From Angelakisella sp. (GTDB lineage Bacteria > Bacillota > Clostridia > Oscillospirales > Ruminococcaceae), in assembly GCA_022795575.1 (NCBI GenBank), contig JAAWGY010000047.1, forward strand, positions 1-13,413: 13,413 nucleotides of DNA. Reading direction: 5' to 3'. A program made the position numbers and the translations under genes. Below the pieces are notes generated by a model, which was not told where the DNA came from, did not search any database, and worked only from the letters and a program-made list of their open reading frames with translations. Shown piece after piece: positions 1 through 5,696 of the stretch (position 1 is its first letter; the number at the start of each line of letters is the position of its first letter).

Positions 1-178
1 CCCGCCCTGCCGCGTTACTGCGCCCGCAGGCGCGTCCAGGCGCAACCGCCGCAGGCGGCTCTTAGCGCCTGGAAAAAACCTTGCAATACACCAAGTATTT
101 GCTGCGGTTTTTTGCCTTGCAGGGCGGGAAAATCCCTTGTCCTGCCTGCATCATCCGGTTATGAATACAGGTTCTAAA
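1..178. repeat. MITE-like palindromic element A1, left end outside the window
   Basis: Non-coding palindromic DNA. Bases 1-10 (CCCGCCCTGC) are the exact reverse complement of 119-128, and inside this stem 73-80 (AAAAAACC) pairs with 106-113 (GGTTTTTT). The right end contains GAATACAGGTTCTA (163-176), which resembles the terminal repeat GAATAGGCTCTA of the copy at 3448-3600. Bases 149-169 are an imperfect inverted copy (18 of 21 positions) of 222-242, the left end of the next element. The core CCTTGCAGGRCG is shared with the copies at 3448 and 11407. A hairpin cassette at 43-78 interrupts it. The exact boundaries are an inference. Confidence 0.6.
43..78 (+). repeat. 36-bp hairpin cassette, copy 1
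   Basis: This stretch is identical over 36 bases to 11462-11497. It contains the perfect triloop hairpin CCGCC-GCA-GGCGG, then CTCTTAGCGCCTGG and a run of A. A 22-base inverted version with one mismatch lies at 1174-1195. It is nested inside the larger palindromic element, so it behaves like a REP-type module that spread independently. Confidence 0.7.
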
Positions 179-218
179 CCCCATTTGGGGCGGATTCTAT
201 CCGGGCACATCACTTAGC

Positions 219-297
219 AGCTGTATTCACAGCCGGATGACGCAGTCAGGCCAGGTCTTTTTCTGCCCTGCCAGCATCCCCTGTTCTGAATACAGCT
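219..297. repeat. Short MITE-like element A2 (79 bp)
   Basis: The ends are a perfect 11-bp inverted repeat, AGCTGTATTCA (219-229) and TGAATACAGCT (287-297). The termini resemble AGAGCCTATTCA of the 3448-3600 element, so this is probably an internally deleted relative. It ends 32 bases before the start codon of the YitT-family gene, so that gene's leader, and perhaps its promoter, must lie in or beside it. I see no good -35/-10 pair here. Confidence 0.6.
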
Positions 298-329
298 TTT
301 TATCCACTCTACCGAAGGGAGCTGTTACC

Positions 330-950
330 ATGGACACCCCTGTTCGGGGGCGGCGCGTCCTTTGCCGGTACGCTATGCTGATTGGCGGCGCCGGTATTTT
401 GGCCTTTGGGCTGTACAACGTTCACCGGCAAAGCGGCATTACCGAGGGGGGCGTTTTGGGGCTGGTTTTGCTGCTGGACCACTGGTTGGGGATTACGCCG
501 GCGGTTGTTTCGCCTGTGTTGGACATCACCTGTTACCTGATCGGCTTCCGCTTTTTGGGAAAGGAGTTTGCCAAATCCTCTTTGGCGGCAAGCTTGGGGT
601 TTGCCTGCTGGTACGGTCTTTTTGAGCAGTTTCCGCCTTTGCTGCCCGGCTTGGGGGGGCATCCGATTGTGGCGGCGGTGGCGGGGGCGTGTTTTGTTGG
701 GCTTGGGGTTGGGCTTGCGGTTCGGGCCGGGGGGGCGGCGGGTGGTGATGACGCTTTGGCGATGACCATTTCGCACCTGACCAGGTGCCCGATTTCCCGG
801 GCTTATTTGGCTACGGACCTGATTGTGTTGGGGCTTTCGCTTAGCTATATTCCGCTGGGGAAGCTGGTGTTTTCGCTGATGACGGTTACGATTTCGTCCT
901 TCTTGATTGGGAAGGTGCAGACGTTTGGGCGGGCGCAGGCGGGGGAATAG
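330..950 (+). CDS. YitT-family integral membrane protein, lacking the C-terminal DUF2179 domain
   Basis: A 206-residue polytopic membrane protein of the YitT/DUF161 family; substrate and role are not established for this family. Recognition rests on the segment around residues 28-50 (GLYNVHRQSGITEGGVLGL) followed by a hydrophobic segment and the phrase SPVLDITCYLIGFRFLGKEF, typical of YitT proteins. About five hydrophobic segments are visible (near 14-30, 38-54, 60-75, 112-132, 160-195). Full-length YitT proteins are usually 280-290 residues with a soluble DUF2179 tail; here the protein stops after the membrane part. The ATG at 330 is preceded by AAGGGAG at a good distance, so the in-frame upstream start at 237, which would run through the repeat, is rejected. 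Third positions use more T than the downstream genes, and the coding strand is strikingly G/T-rich. The gene appears monocistronic. Confidence 0.85.
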   Translation: MDTPVRGRRVLCRYAMLIGGAGILAFGLYNVHRQSGITEGGVLGLVLLLDHWLGITPAVVSPVLDITCYLIGFRFLGKEFAKSSLAASLGFACWYGLFEQFPPLLPGLGGHPIVAAVAGACFVGLGVGLAVRAGGAAGGDDALAMTISHLTRCPISRAYLATDLIVLGLSLSYIPLGKLVFSLMTVTISSFLIGKVQTFGRAQAGE

Positions 951-1096
951 TGGGGAGCTATTAGGCAGCAGCCTGTCCCTCACGTTGTGCCCGCCGGGGC
1001 CACCCGGCCGCAGGTCCAGGGCCGCGCAGGCCCTGGTCGCTCCCACAGGAGCGAAACTCCCCAGGATGACTACAACAACGGTAGGGCTTGTGCCAA

Positions 1097-1254
1097 GGAG
1101 AACGGCCTCTGCGGAGGCCGACCTCTCCGTCCCGCCACGGGCGGGACACCTCCCCTTTCAGGGGAGGCCGGCCTAAGAGCCGCCTTCGGCGGTTGGCCGG
1201 GGGGCTGCTGGCGCAGCCCTTTGGAGGAACGATTTGCGGCTGGGCTTGTGCCAA
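1097..1254. repeat. Hairpin-chain insert inside repeat B copy 1, bounded by a 13-bp direct repeat
   Basis: Copy 2 of repeat B lacks this segment. It is bounded by the direct repeat GGGCTTGTGCCAA (1084-1096 and 1242-1254), so one repeat unit plus insert is 158 bp. Five perfect hairpins follow one another: 1104-1119 (6-bp stem), 1129-1147 (8-bp stem, 3-base loop), 1149-1167 (7-bp stem), 1180-1192 (5-bp stem, TTC loop) and 1202-1219 (7-bp stem). The direct repeat looks like a target duplication or a recombination scar; which one is an inference. Confidence 0.65.
1174..1195 (-). repeat. Hairpin cassette, inverted third copy
   Basis: On the minus strand this reads as the first 22 bases of the cassette at 43-78 and 11462-11497 with one mismatch (CCGCC-GAA-GGCGG in place of CCGCC-GCA-GGCGG). 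The match to the 11458 copy extends upstream through CGGCCAACC. It ties the insert of repeat B to the MITE-like family. Confidence 0.6.
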
Positions 1255-1410
1255 AGAAGGTGGGCCCTGCCGTCTGATCAGGCCGTCAGGCCGCGGTCCA
1301 AAAACAGCGGCGTTATGGTGGGGCTGGGGCCAATGGCGGTTTGCCGCCTTACTATCCAGGAAGCGCAAACCGCGGCCGGGGTTAGGGGTAGCCGCTTTCT
1401 CCCCAAAACA

Positions 1411-1440
1411 GCCCGCCGATGCAATTGGCGGGCGAATTTT
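1411..1440 (+). terminator. Terminator-like hairpin at the right end of repeat B copy 1
   Basis: A perfect stem GCCCGCC (1411-1417) / GGCGGGC (1427-1433) with a 9-base loop, followed by GAATTTT. The same stem is kept at 13374-13396, followed by GCATTTT. The T-run is short, so termination is possible but not sure; it may simply be part of the repeat. Confidence 0.35.
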
Positions 1441-1490
1441 GGGACCACCAGCCCAAAACCCCTCCCCCACCACAAACAGGAGGCGATTAT

Positions 1491-2231
1491 TTGAAGGAAC
1501 AAAACCCATTCGCGCGTCAGCAGCTTCTGCTGGGGCAGGCAGCAATGGACCGTCTGGCCCGGGCCACGGTGGCGGTCTTCGGGGTAGGGGGCGTAGGCTC
1601 CTATGTGGTGGAGGCCCTGGCCCGGAGCGGAACGGGCCACCTGCTCCTCATCGATAACGACCATGTATCCACCACCAACCTAAACCGCCAGCTAATCGCC
1701 CTGCACAGCACCATAGGCCAGCTGAAGGTGGAGGCCGCCCGGGCCCGGGTGCTGGACATCAACCCCCGGCTGCGGGTGGATATCTTCCCCCTCTTTGTCA
1801 CGCCGGAAAACCTGGACCAGATCCCCCTGGACAGCTGCGACTATGTGGTAGACGCCATCGATACGGTCTCTGCAAAGCTGGCCCTGGCCCTGCGGTGCCA
1901 GCAGTTGGGGGTGCCGATAATCGCCTCGATGGGCACCGGCAACAAGCTGGATCCCACCCGCCTGCGGCTGGCGGATATCAGCCAGACCTCTGTCTGCCCC
2001 CTGGCCCGGGTGATGCGCCGGGAGCTGAAGAAACGGGGGGTTGCCCACCTCCAGGTGGTGTACTCGGAGGAGCCGCCGCTCCCCCCTGCCCCCTCGGAGG
2101 AGACGGCGCCCCCCGGGCGGCGGGCCACCCCCGGCAGCACCGCCTTTGTCCCCGCCGCCGCCGGGCTGATCATCGCGGGCAGGGTCGTCCGGGACCTGGC
2201 CGCCGGCGGGGCGGAGCAGGGCGCCAGGTAA
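1491..2231 (+). CDS. tcdA: tRNA threonylcarbamoyladenosine dehydratase (TcdA/CsdL-type, ThiF/E1 superfamily)
   Basis: Predicted 246-residue cytosolic enzyme that uses ATP to cyclise t6A37 of ANN-decoding tRNAs to ct6A. The ATP-binding Rossmann motif GVGGVGS is at residues 31-37, followed by LLLIDND (51-57), the N-L-N-R-Q motif of E1-like enzymes (63-67), the acidic DAID (121-124), and SVCPLARVMRRELKKRG (167-183), characteristic of the YgdL/TcdA branch rather than ThiF or MoeB. The late block PGSTAFVPAAAGLIIAG (214-230) also fits. No zinc-binding CxxC pairs are seen, as expected for TcdA. I take TTG at 1491 as the start because GGAGG (1479-1483) precedes it by 7 bases; the in-frame upstream start at 1419 would run back through repeat B and has no ribosome site. 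Downstream, the desulfhydrase homologue begins after 50 bp, suggesting one transcript. The functional name is from family knowledge. Confidence 0.88.
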   Translation: MKEQNPFARQQLLLGQAAMDRLARATVAVFGVGGVGSYVVEALARSGTGHLLLIDNDHVSTTNLNRQLIALHSTIGQLKVEAARARVLDINPRLRVDIFPLFVTPENLDQIPLDSCDYVVDAIDTVSAKLALALRCQQLGVPIIASMGTGNKLDPTRLRLADISQTSVCPLARVMRRELKKRGVAHLQVVYSEEPPLPPAPSEETAPPGRRATPGSTAFVPAAAGLIIAGRVVRDLAAGGAEQGAR

Positions 2232-2281
2232 GAGCATCCCGCCCAAAAACCCACACTGTCCAAGCGAAAGGAGCAACGCAG

Positions 2282-3346
2282 ATGAAGACGATACAGGAGG
2301 CAAGGACGCTATTGCAGCGCCTGCCACAGCAGAGCCTGGGCTTCTACCCCACCCCCCTCCACCGGCTGGAGCGCCTCTCCCGCCAGCTGGGGGTGGAGCT
2401 TTACCTGAAACGGGATGACCTCTCGGGGGTGAACCTCTTTGGCGGCAACAAGATCCGCAAGCTGGAGTACCTGCTGGGGGATGCCGTAGACCGGGGGTGC
2501 GGCGCGGCCATCACCTATGGCGCCACCCAGTCCAACCACGCCATGCAGACCGCCGCGGCCTGCCGCCGGTGCGGTTTGGCCCCCATCCTCTACTTAGTGA
2601 GCGTAGTGGAGCCGGACCCCCGGCAGCTCCGGGCCAACCTGCTGCTGGACAGCGTCCTGGGGGCGGAGGTGCACATCGTCCCGATGGCGCCGGGGGAAAC
2701 CGAGGCGGCGGCGGAGGCCCGGGCCTTCCGGATGGGGGCGGACCACGCCGCCCGGCTGGAGGCCCAGGGGACCGGCTGCTGCGATATCCCCATGGGCGGG
2801 GCCAATCCCCTGGGCTCGGTGGGGTTCATCGGCGGATGGGTGGAGCTGCGGGAGCAGCTGGAGGCGCTGGGCGTCGCCGCCGACTGGGTCTGCCACGCCA
2901 CCGGCACCGGCGGCACCCTGGCGGGCCTTGCCGCCGGGCGGGCGCTGCTGGGGGACGATACCCGCATCCTGCCGGTATCGGTAAGCGCCAAGGACACGGG
3001 CTACGAGGCCCGCACCGCCCGGCTGGCCAACGAGGCGCTGGCCCTGCTGGGGGCGGAGGAGCGGGTGGAAGCCGAGGCGTTGGCGGTGGCCCGGGACTAC
3101 TACGCCCCGGGGTACGAAATCCCCAACGAGGCGGGCAACGGAGCGGTGCGGCTGCTGGCCCGTACCGAGGGGATTCTGCTGGATCCCGTCTACTCCGGCA
3201 AGGCCTTTGGCGGGATGGTGGACCAGATCCGCCGGGGGCGGATTCCCCAGGGAAGCACCGTTGTCTTTTGGCACACCGGCGGGGCCACCGCCCTCTTTGC
3301 GGAGGGGGAGATCGTGGGGGACCTGGCGCAGCGGGAGGAGGGTTGA
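2282..3346 (+). CDS. PLP-dependent D-cysteine desulfhydrase / ACC deaminase family protein
   Basis: A 354-residue fold-type II PLP enzyme. D-cysteine desulfhydrases split D-cysteine to pyruvate, ammonia and sulfide; close relatives act on 1-aminocyclopropane-1-carboxylate. The N-terminus reads YPTPLHRLERLS (22-33) and LKRDDLSG (42-49), then GGNKIRKLEYLL (54-65), in which Lys57 should hold PLP. ATQSNHAMQT (81-90) supplies the conserved Ser84-Asn85-His86, and CHATGTGGTLAG about two-thirds along is the phosphate-binding glycine loop. The C-terminal phrases DPVYSGKAFGGM and VFWHTGGATALF are family hallmarks. The ATG is preceded by AAAGGAG at good spacing. Homologues of about 330 residues are usual, so this one is complete and slightly long. 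The substrate cannot be settled from sequence alone. It follows tcdA by 50 bp on the same strand and is probably co-transcribed. Confidence 0.9.
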   Translation: MKTIQEARTLLQRLPQQSLGFYPTPLHRLERLSRQLGVELYLKRDDLSGVNLFGGNKIRKLEYLLGDAVDRGCGAAITYGATQSNHAMQTAAACRRCGLAPILYLVSVVEPDPRQLRANLLLDSVLGAEVHIVPMAPGETEAAAEARAFRMGADHAARLEAQGTGCCDIPMGGANPLGSVGFIGGWVELREQLEALGVAADWVCHATGTGGTLAGLAAGRALLGDDTRILPVSVSAKDTGYEARTARLANEALALLGAEERVEAEALAVARDYYAPGYEIPNEAGNGAVRLLARTEGILLDPVYSGKAFGGMVDQIRRGRIPQGSTVVFWHTGGATALFAEGEIVGDLAQREEG

Positions 3347-3389
3347 CCGCCTGCCCGCCGCCTATCGCCGCCGGAAAAAGCATCGAGTA

Positions 3390-3439
3390 AGGGCCTGCTC
3401 CGGAGCACCCGGCGTACCGGAGAATCCGAAGCAGACCCT
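3390..3439. repeat. 15-bp imperfect hairpin, possible mini-element
   Basis: Bases 3390-3404 and 3425-3439 are inverted repeats with two mismatches (both become G-U pairs in the minus-strand transcript), with a 20-base loop. No T-run follows on the plus strand, so it is not a classical terminator for the gene ending at 3346. The end TAAGGGCCTGCTC resembles TAAGAGCCTATTC of the neighbouring element, suggesting a diverged, shortened relative. The remaining bases 3347-3389 show nothing I can name. Confidence 0.45.
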
Positions 3440-3447
3440 ATGGCGTA

Positions 3448-3600
3448 AGAGCCTATTCAGAACCTCCCTGCACGCCGCCATGACAGGTCTTTTCGCGCCC
3501 TGCGGCATTAGCACCACAGCAGGTATTGCCGCGTTTTTTTCCTTGCAGGACGTGAAAATCCCTGCCAATCCGGCACAGCGGGAGATCCTGAATAGGCTCT
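3448..3600. repeat. MITE-like element A3, complete (153 bp)
   Basis: Perfect 13-bp terminal inverted repeats: AGAGCCTATTCAG (3448-3460) and CTGAATAGGCTCT (3588-3600), extended by weaker pairing inward. A second nested inverted repeat pairs TTTTCGCGCCCTGC (3489-3502) with GCAGGACGTGAAAA (3545-3558) with two mismatches, so the whole element can fold into one long hairpin. No coding capacity is seen. Its right end lies 5 bases before the ribosome site of the metallo-hydrolase gene. No transposase gene occurs in the window. Confidence 0.75.
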
Positions 3601-3622
3601 AAAAGAAAGGAGCTTGGCTGTT

Positions 3623-4264
3623 ATGGATACCGAAAAGCTGTTTGACCACGTGGAGGTGCTGTACCACAGCAGCATCCGCATCACCGGAGAAAAAACGGTG
3701 TACATCGACCCCTTCGGGGTAACGACGGAGCCCCGGGACGCCGACCTGATCCTGATTACCCACGACCACTTTGACCACTTTTCGCCGGAGGACATCGCCA
3801 AGGTCCGGGGGAGGGAGACCGTGATCGTCACGCCGGCCTCCACCGCGGCCCGGGCCCGGGAGCTGGGGTTTGGGGAGGTCATCACCATGGGGCCGGGGGA
3901 TACCGCGGAGGCAGCAGGGCTGGCGCTCCGGGCCATCCCCGCCTACAACACCAACAAGCCCAACCACCCCCGGGAGAACGGCTGGATCGGATACCTGCTC
4001 ACCATGAACGGGATACGGTACTACATTGCGGGGGACACCGACGACACCCCGGAGGCCCGGGAGGTAGCCTGCGACGTTGCCCTGGTGCCGGTGGGAGGCA
4101 CCTATACCACCGACGCGGCGGAGGCGGCGCGGATGGTAAACGCCATGGGGCCCAGGGGGGCGGTGCCCACCCACTACGGGGCCATCGTGGGCACTGTGGC
4201 GGACGGGGAGCGGTTCCGGGCAGGGTTGGCGCCGGGGATTCTGTGCCGGCTGCTGCTGCCGTAG
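3623..4264 (+). CDS. Metallo-beta-lactamase-fold metal-dependent hydrolase (UlaG/YtkL-like)
   Basis: A 213-residue single-domain MBL-fold protein, probably cytosolic with a two-metal centre. The start LYHSSIRITGEKTVYIDPFG (13-32) is typical of the UlaG-like branch. The metal motif is H47-D48-H49-F50-D51-H52. Further ligands are probably the Asp in YIAGDTDDTPE and the His in VPTHYGAIVG near the C-terminus. A conserved YNTNKPNHPRENGWIGYLL segment matches small uncharacterised MBL hydrolases of this type. The substrate is not predictable; UlaG itself hydrolyses L-ascorbate-6-phosphate lactone, and nothing nearby suggests ascorbate use. ATG 3623 is chosen because AAAGGAG (3606-3612) precedes it by 10 bases; TTG 3614 is too close to that site. 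The gene faces rlmD, with only 25 bp between the two stops and no visible terminator. Confidence 0.88.
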   Translation: MDTEKLFDHVEVLYHSSIRITGEKTVYIDPFGVTTEPRDADLILITHDHFDHFSPEDIAKVRGRETVIVTPASTAARARELGFGEVITMGPGDTAEAAGLALRAIPAYNTNKPNHPRENGWIGYLLTMNGIRYYIAGDTDDTPEAREVACDVALVPVGGTYTTDAAEAARMVNAMGPRGAVPTHYGAIVGTVADGERFRAGLAPGILCRLLLP

Positions 4265-4289
4265 CACGAGCCGGGAGGCTGCGGGGCGG

Positions 4290-5645
4290 CTATTGGCGGG
4301 TTAGGAGGGCGACGGATTCCACGTGCGCCGTCCGCGGGAACATATCCACCGGCTGCACCGCCCCCAGGCAGTACCCGGCCTTGGCCAGCTGCTGTAGGTC
4401 CCGGGCCAGGGTGGCCGGATTGCAGGAGACCATCACCACCCGCTCCGGCGCCATCTCCGCCACCGCCGACAGGGTGGCGCTGTCACACCCCTTCCGGGGC
4501 GGGTCGGTGATAATCACCCGGGGCCGCAGCCCCTCCGCCGCCAGCTCCGCCGCGGCCCTGCCGGCATCGGCGCAGCGGAACTCCGCGTTGCCAATACTGT
4601 TGCGCAGGGCGTTCTGCCGGGCGTCCCGGACGGCGCTTTCCACCACCTCCACCCCGATGAGCCGGTTTACCCGCCGGGCCATGGAAAGGCCGATGGTGCC
4701 CGCCCCGCAGTACAGGTCCAGCAGCAGGTCCCCGGGGGCCAGCTCCGCCAGCTCCTCCGCCTGCCGGTAAAGGAGCTCCGCCCCCCGGCGGTTCACCTGG
4801 TAGAAGGAGTGGGGGGAAAGCTCCACCTCCACCCCCCGCAGAACGTCCCGGATCACCGGGCTGCCAAACAACACCCGGGTATCCCGCCCCAGGATGACGT
4901 TGGTATTTTTGGTGTTGGTGTTCACCAGGATGGAGGCCACCCCCGGGCAGGCGGACAGCACCATGCTCACCAGCAGCCGGGGCTGGGGGATCCGCTCCCC
5001 GTTTACCACCAAGCAGACCATCACCTGGCCGGTGGCCTCCCCCCAGCGGAGGTAAAGGTGCCGGAACAGCCCCCGGCCGGTGGCCTCGTCGTAGGGGGGC
5101 TGGCCGCTCTGGTCGATGTACCGGCAGACCGCCCGCAGGATCTCCCCGAAGAAGGGGGGCTGGAGCCGGCAGTCCTCCCAGGGGATTAGGTTGTGGCTGC
5201 GGGGGGCGTAGAAGCCCCCCCGGGCCTTGCCCTCCGGCCCAAAGCCCAGGGGGTACTGGGCCTTGTTGCGGTAGCCGTCCTGGAGGGGGGAGGCCAGGAT
5301 GGGCCGGAGCTTCGGGGCCATCCCGCCGATGCGGGCGATGGCGTCCGCCACCCAGCCCTCCTTCTGCCGCAGCTCCTCCTCGTAGCTCAGGTGCTGGAGG
5401 GAGCAGCCGCCACACCGGCGGCAGACGGGGCAGGCCGGCTGGACACGCCCGGGGCCGGGCTGCTCCACCTCCCGGATGATGCCGTAGCAGTAGGAGGAAA
5501 GGACCTTAACCACCTGCACCTGTAGCAGATCCCCCGGGGCGGCGCCGGGGACGAATACCGCCATCCCCTGGTACCGCCCCACCCCGCTGCCTTGGCTGCT
5601 CACCGACTGGATGGACAGGGGGATGAGGTCGTTTTTTTTCAGCAT
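4290..5645 (-). CDS. rlmD: 23S rRNA (uracil-C5)-methyltransferase, RlmD/RumA family
   Basis: A SAM-dependent RNA methyltransferase of about 451 residues that places m5U in 23S rRNA (U1939 in E. coli for RlmD; Gram-positive relatives such as RlmCD may modify two sites). Domain order: an N-terminal TRAM RNA-binding domain (about 5-60), Fe-S cluster cysteines in CPVCRRCGGC (about 72-81) with a fourth Cys in PWEDCRLQ (about 160), then the methyltransferase domain with SFYQVNRRGAELLY (about 281), the SAM motif LDLYCGAGTIGL (about 310), TDPPRKGCD (about 381), the nucleophilic Cys in VMVSCNPATLARDL (about 408) and the C-terminal HVESVALL with the catalytic Glu. Full length. The ATG has AAAGGAG upstream. 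It lies 51 bp after the Pro-rich membrane protein gene and probably shares its promoter. Whether it is RlmD or another member of the family is not settled by sequence. Confidence 0.9.
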   Translation of the reverse strand: MLKKNDLIPLSIQSVSSQGSGVGRYQGMAVFVPGAAPGDLLQVQVVKVLSSYCYGIIREVEQPGPGRVQPACPVCRRCGGCSLQHLSYEEELRQKEGWVADAIARIGGMAPKLRPILASPLQDGYRNKAQYPLGFGPEGKARGGFYAPRSHNLIPWEDCRLQPPFFGEILRAVCRYIDQSGQPPYDEATGRGLFRHLYLRWGEATGQVMVCLVVNGERIPQPRLLVSMVLSACPGVASILVNTNTKNTNVILGRDTRVLFGSPVIRDVLRGVEVELSPHSFYQVNRRGAELLYRQAEELAELAPGDLLLDLYCGAGTIGLSMARRVNRLIGVEVVESAVRDARQNALRNSIGNAEFRCADAGRAAAELAAEGLRPRVIITDPPRKGCDSATLSAVAEMAPERVVMVSCNPATLARDLQQLAKAGYCLGAVQPVDMFPRTAHVESVALLTRQ

Positions 5646-5696
5646 CGCTGCCTTCTCCTTTCCAACACTGGTTCTCTTCTCTCTCCTTGCACCGGG

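Larger units (their letters stand above)
1010..1450. repeat. Long interspersed palindromic repeat B, copy 1 (with insert)
   Basis: This stretch fills most of the 540-bp gap between the YitT gene and tcdA. It is clearly homologous to 13133-13413 in the same orientation: shared blocks include GCAGGTCCAGGGC, GGAGCGAAACTCCCCAGG, the stem ACGGYAGGGC/GCCCTGCCGT, and an almost identical block from AAGCGCAAACCGCGGCCG (1361) to the GGGACCACC end. It is a chain of hairpins: the stem at 1078-1087/1264-1273 now encloses an insert, and 1411-1417/1427-1433 is a perfect 7-bp stem followed by GAATTTT. I see no supported gene; overlapping frames are low-complexity. The left boundary may reach about 963, where GGCAGCAGC resembles 13067. 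Confidence 0.75.

Noticed and set aside
309..1046. 245-aa minus-strand frame over the YitT-family gene
   Set aside because: The product is an Arg/Pro/Gln/Asn-rich antisense translation with no family features; the plus-strand frame is a clear membrane protein.
1010..1450. tRNA or other classical RNA gene in the hairpin-rich gap
   Set aside because: The stems do not form a cloverleaf, and no T-loop GTTCRA or CCA-type end is found.
961..1545. 194-aa minus-strand frame, and the 189-aa plus-strand frame at 1088-1657, over repeat B
   Set aside because: They run through palindromic repeat DNA into the 5' end of tcdA, have no recognisable protein features and have no ribosome site.
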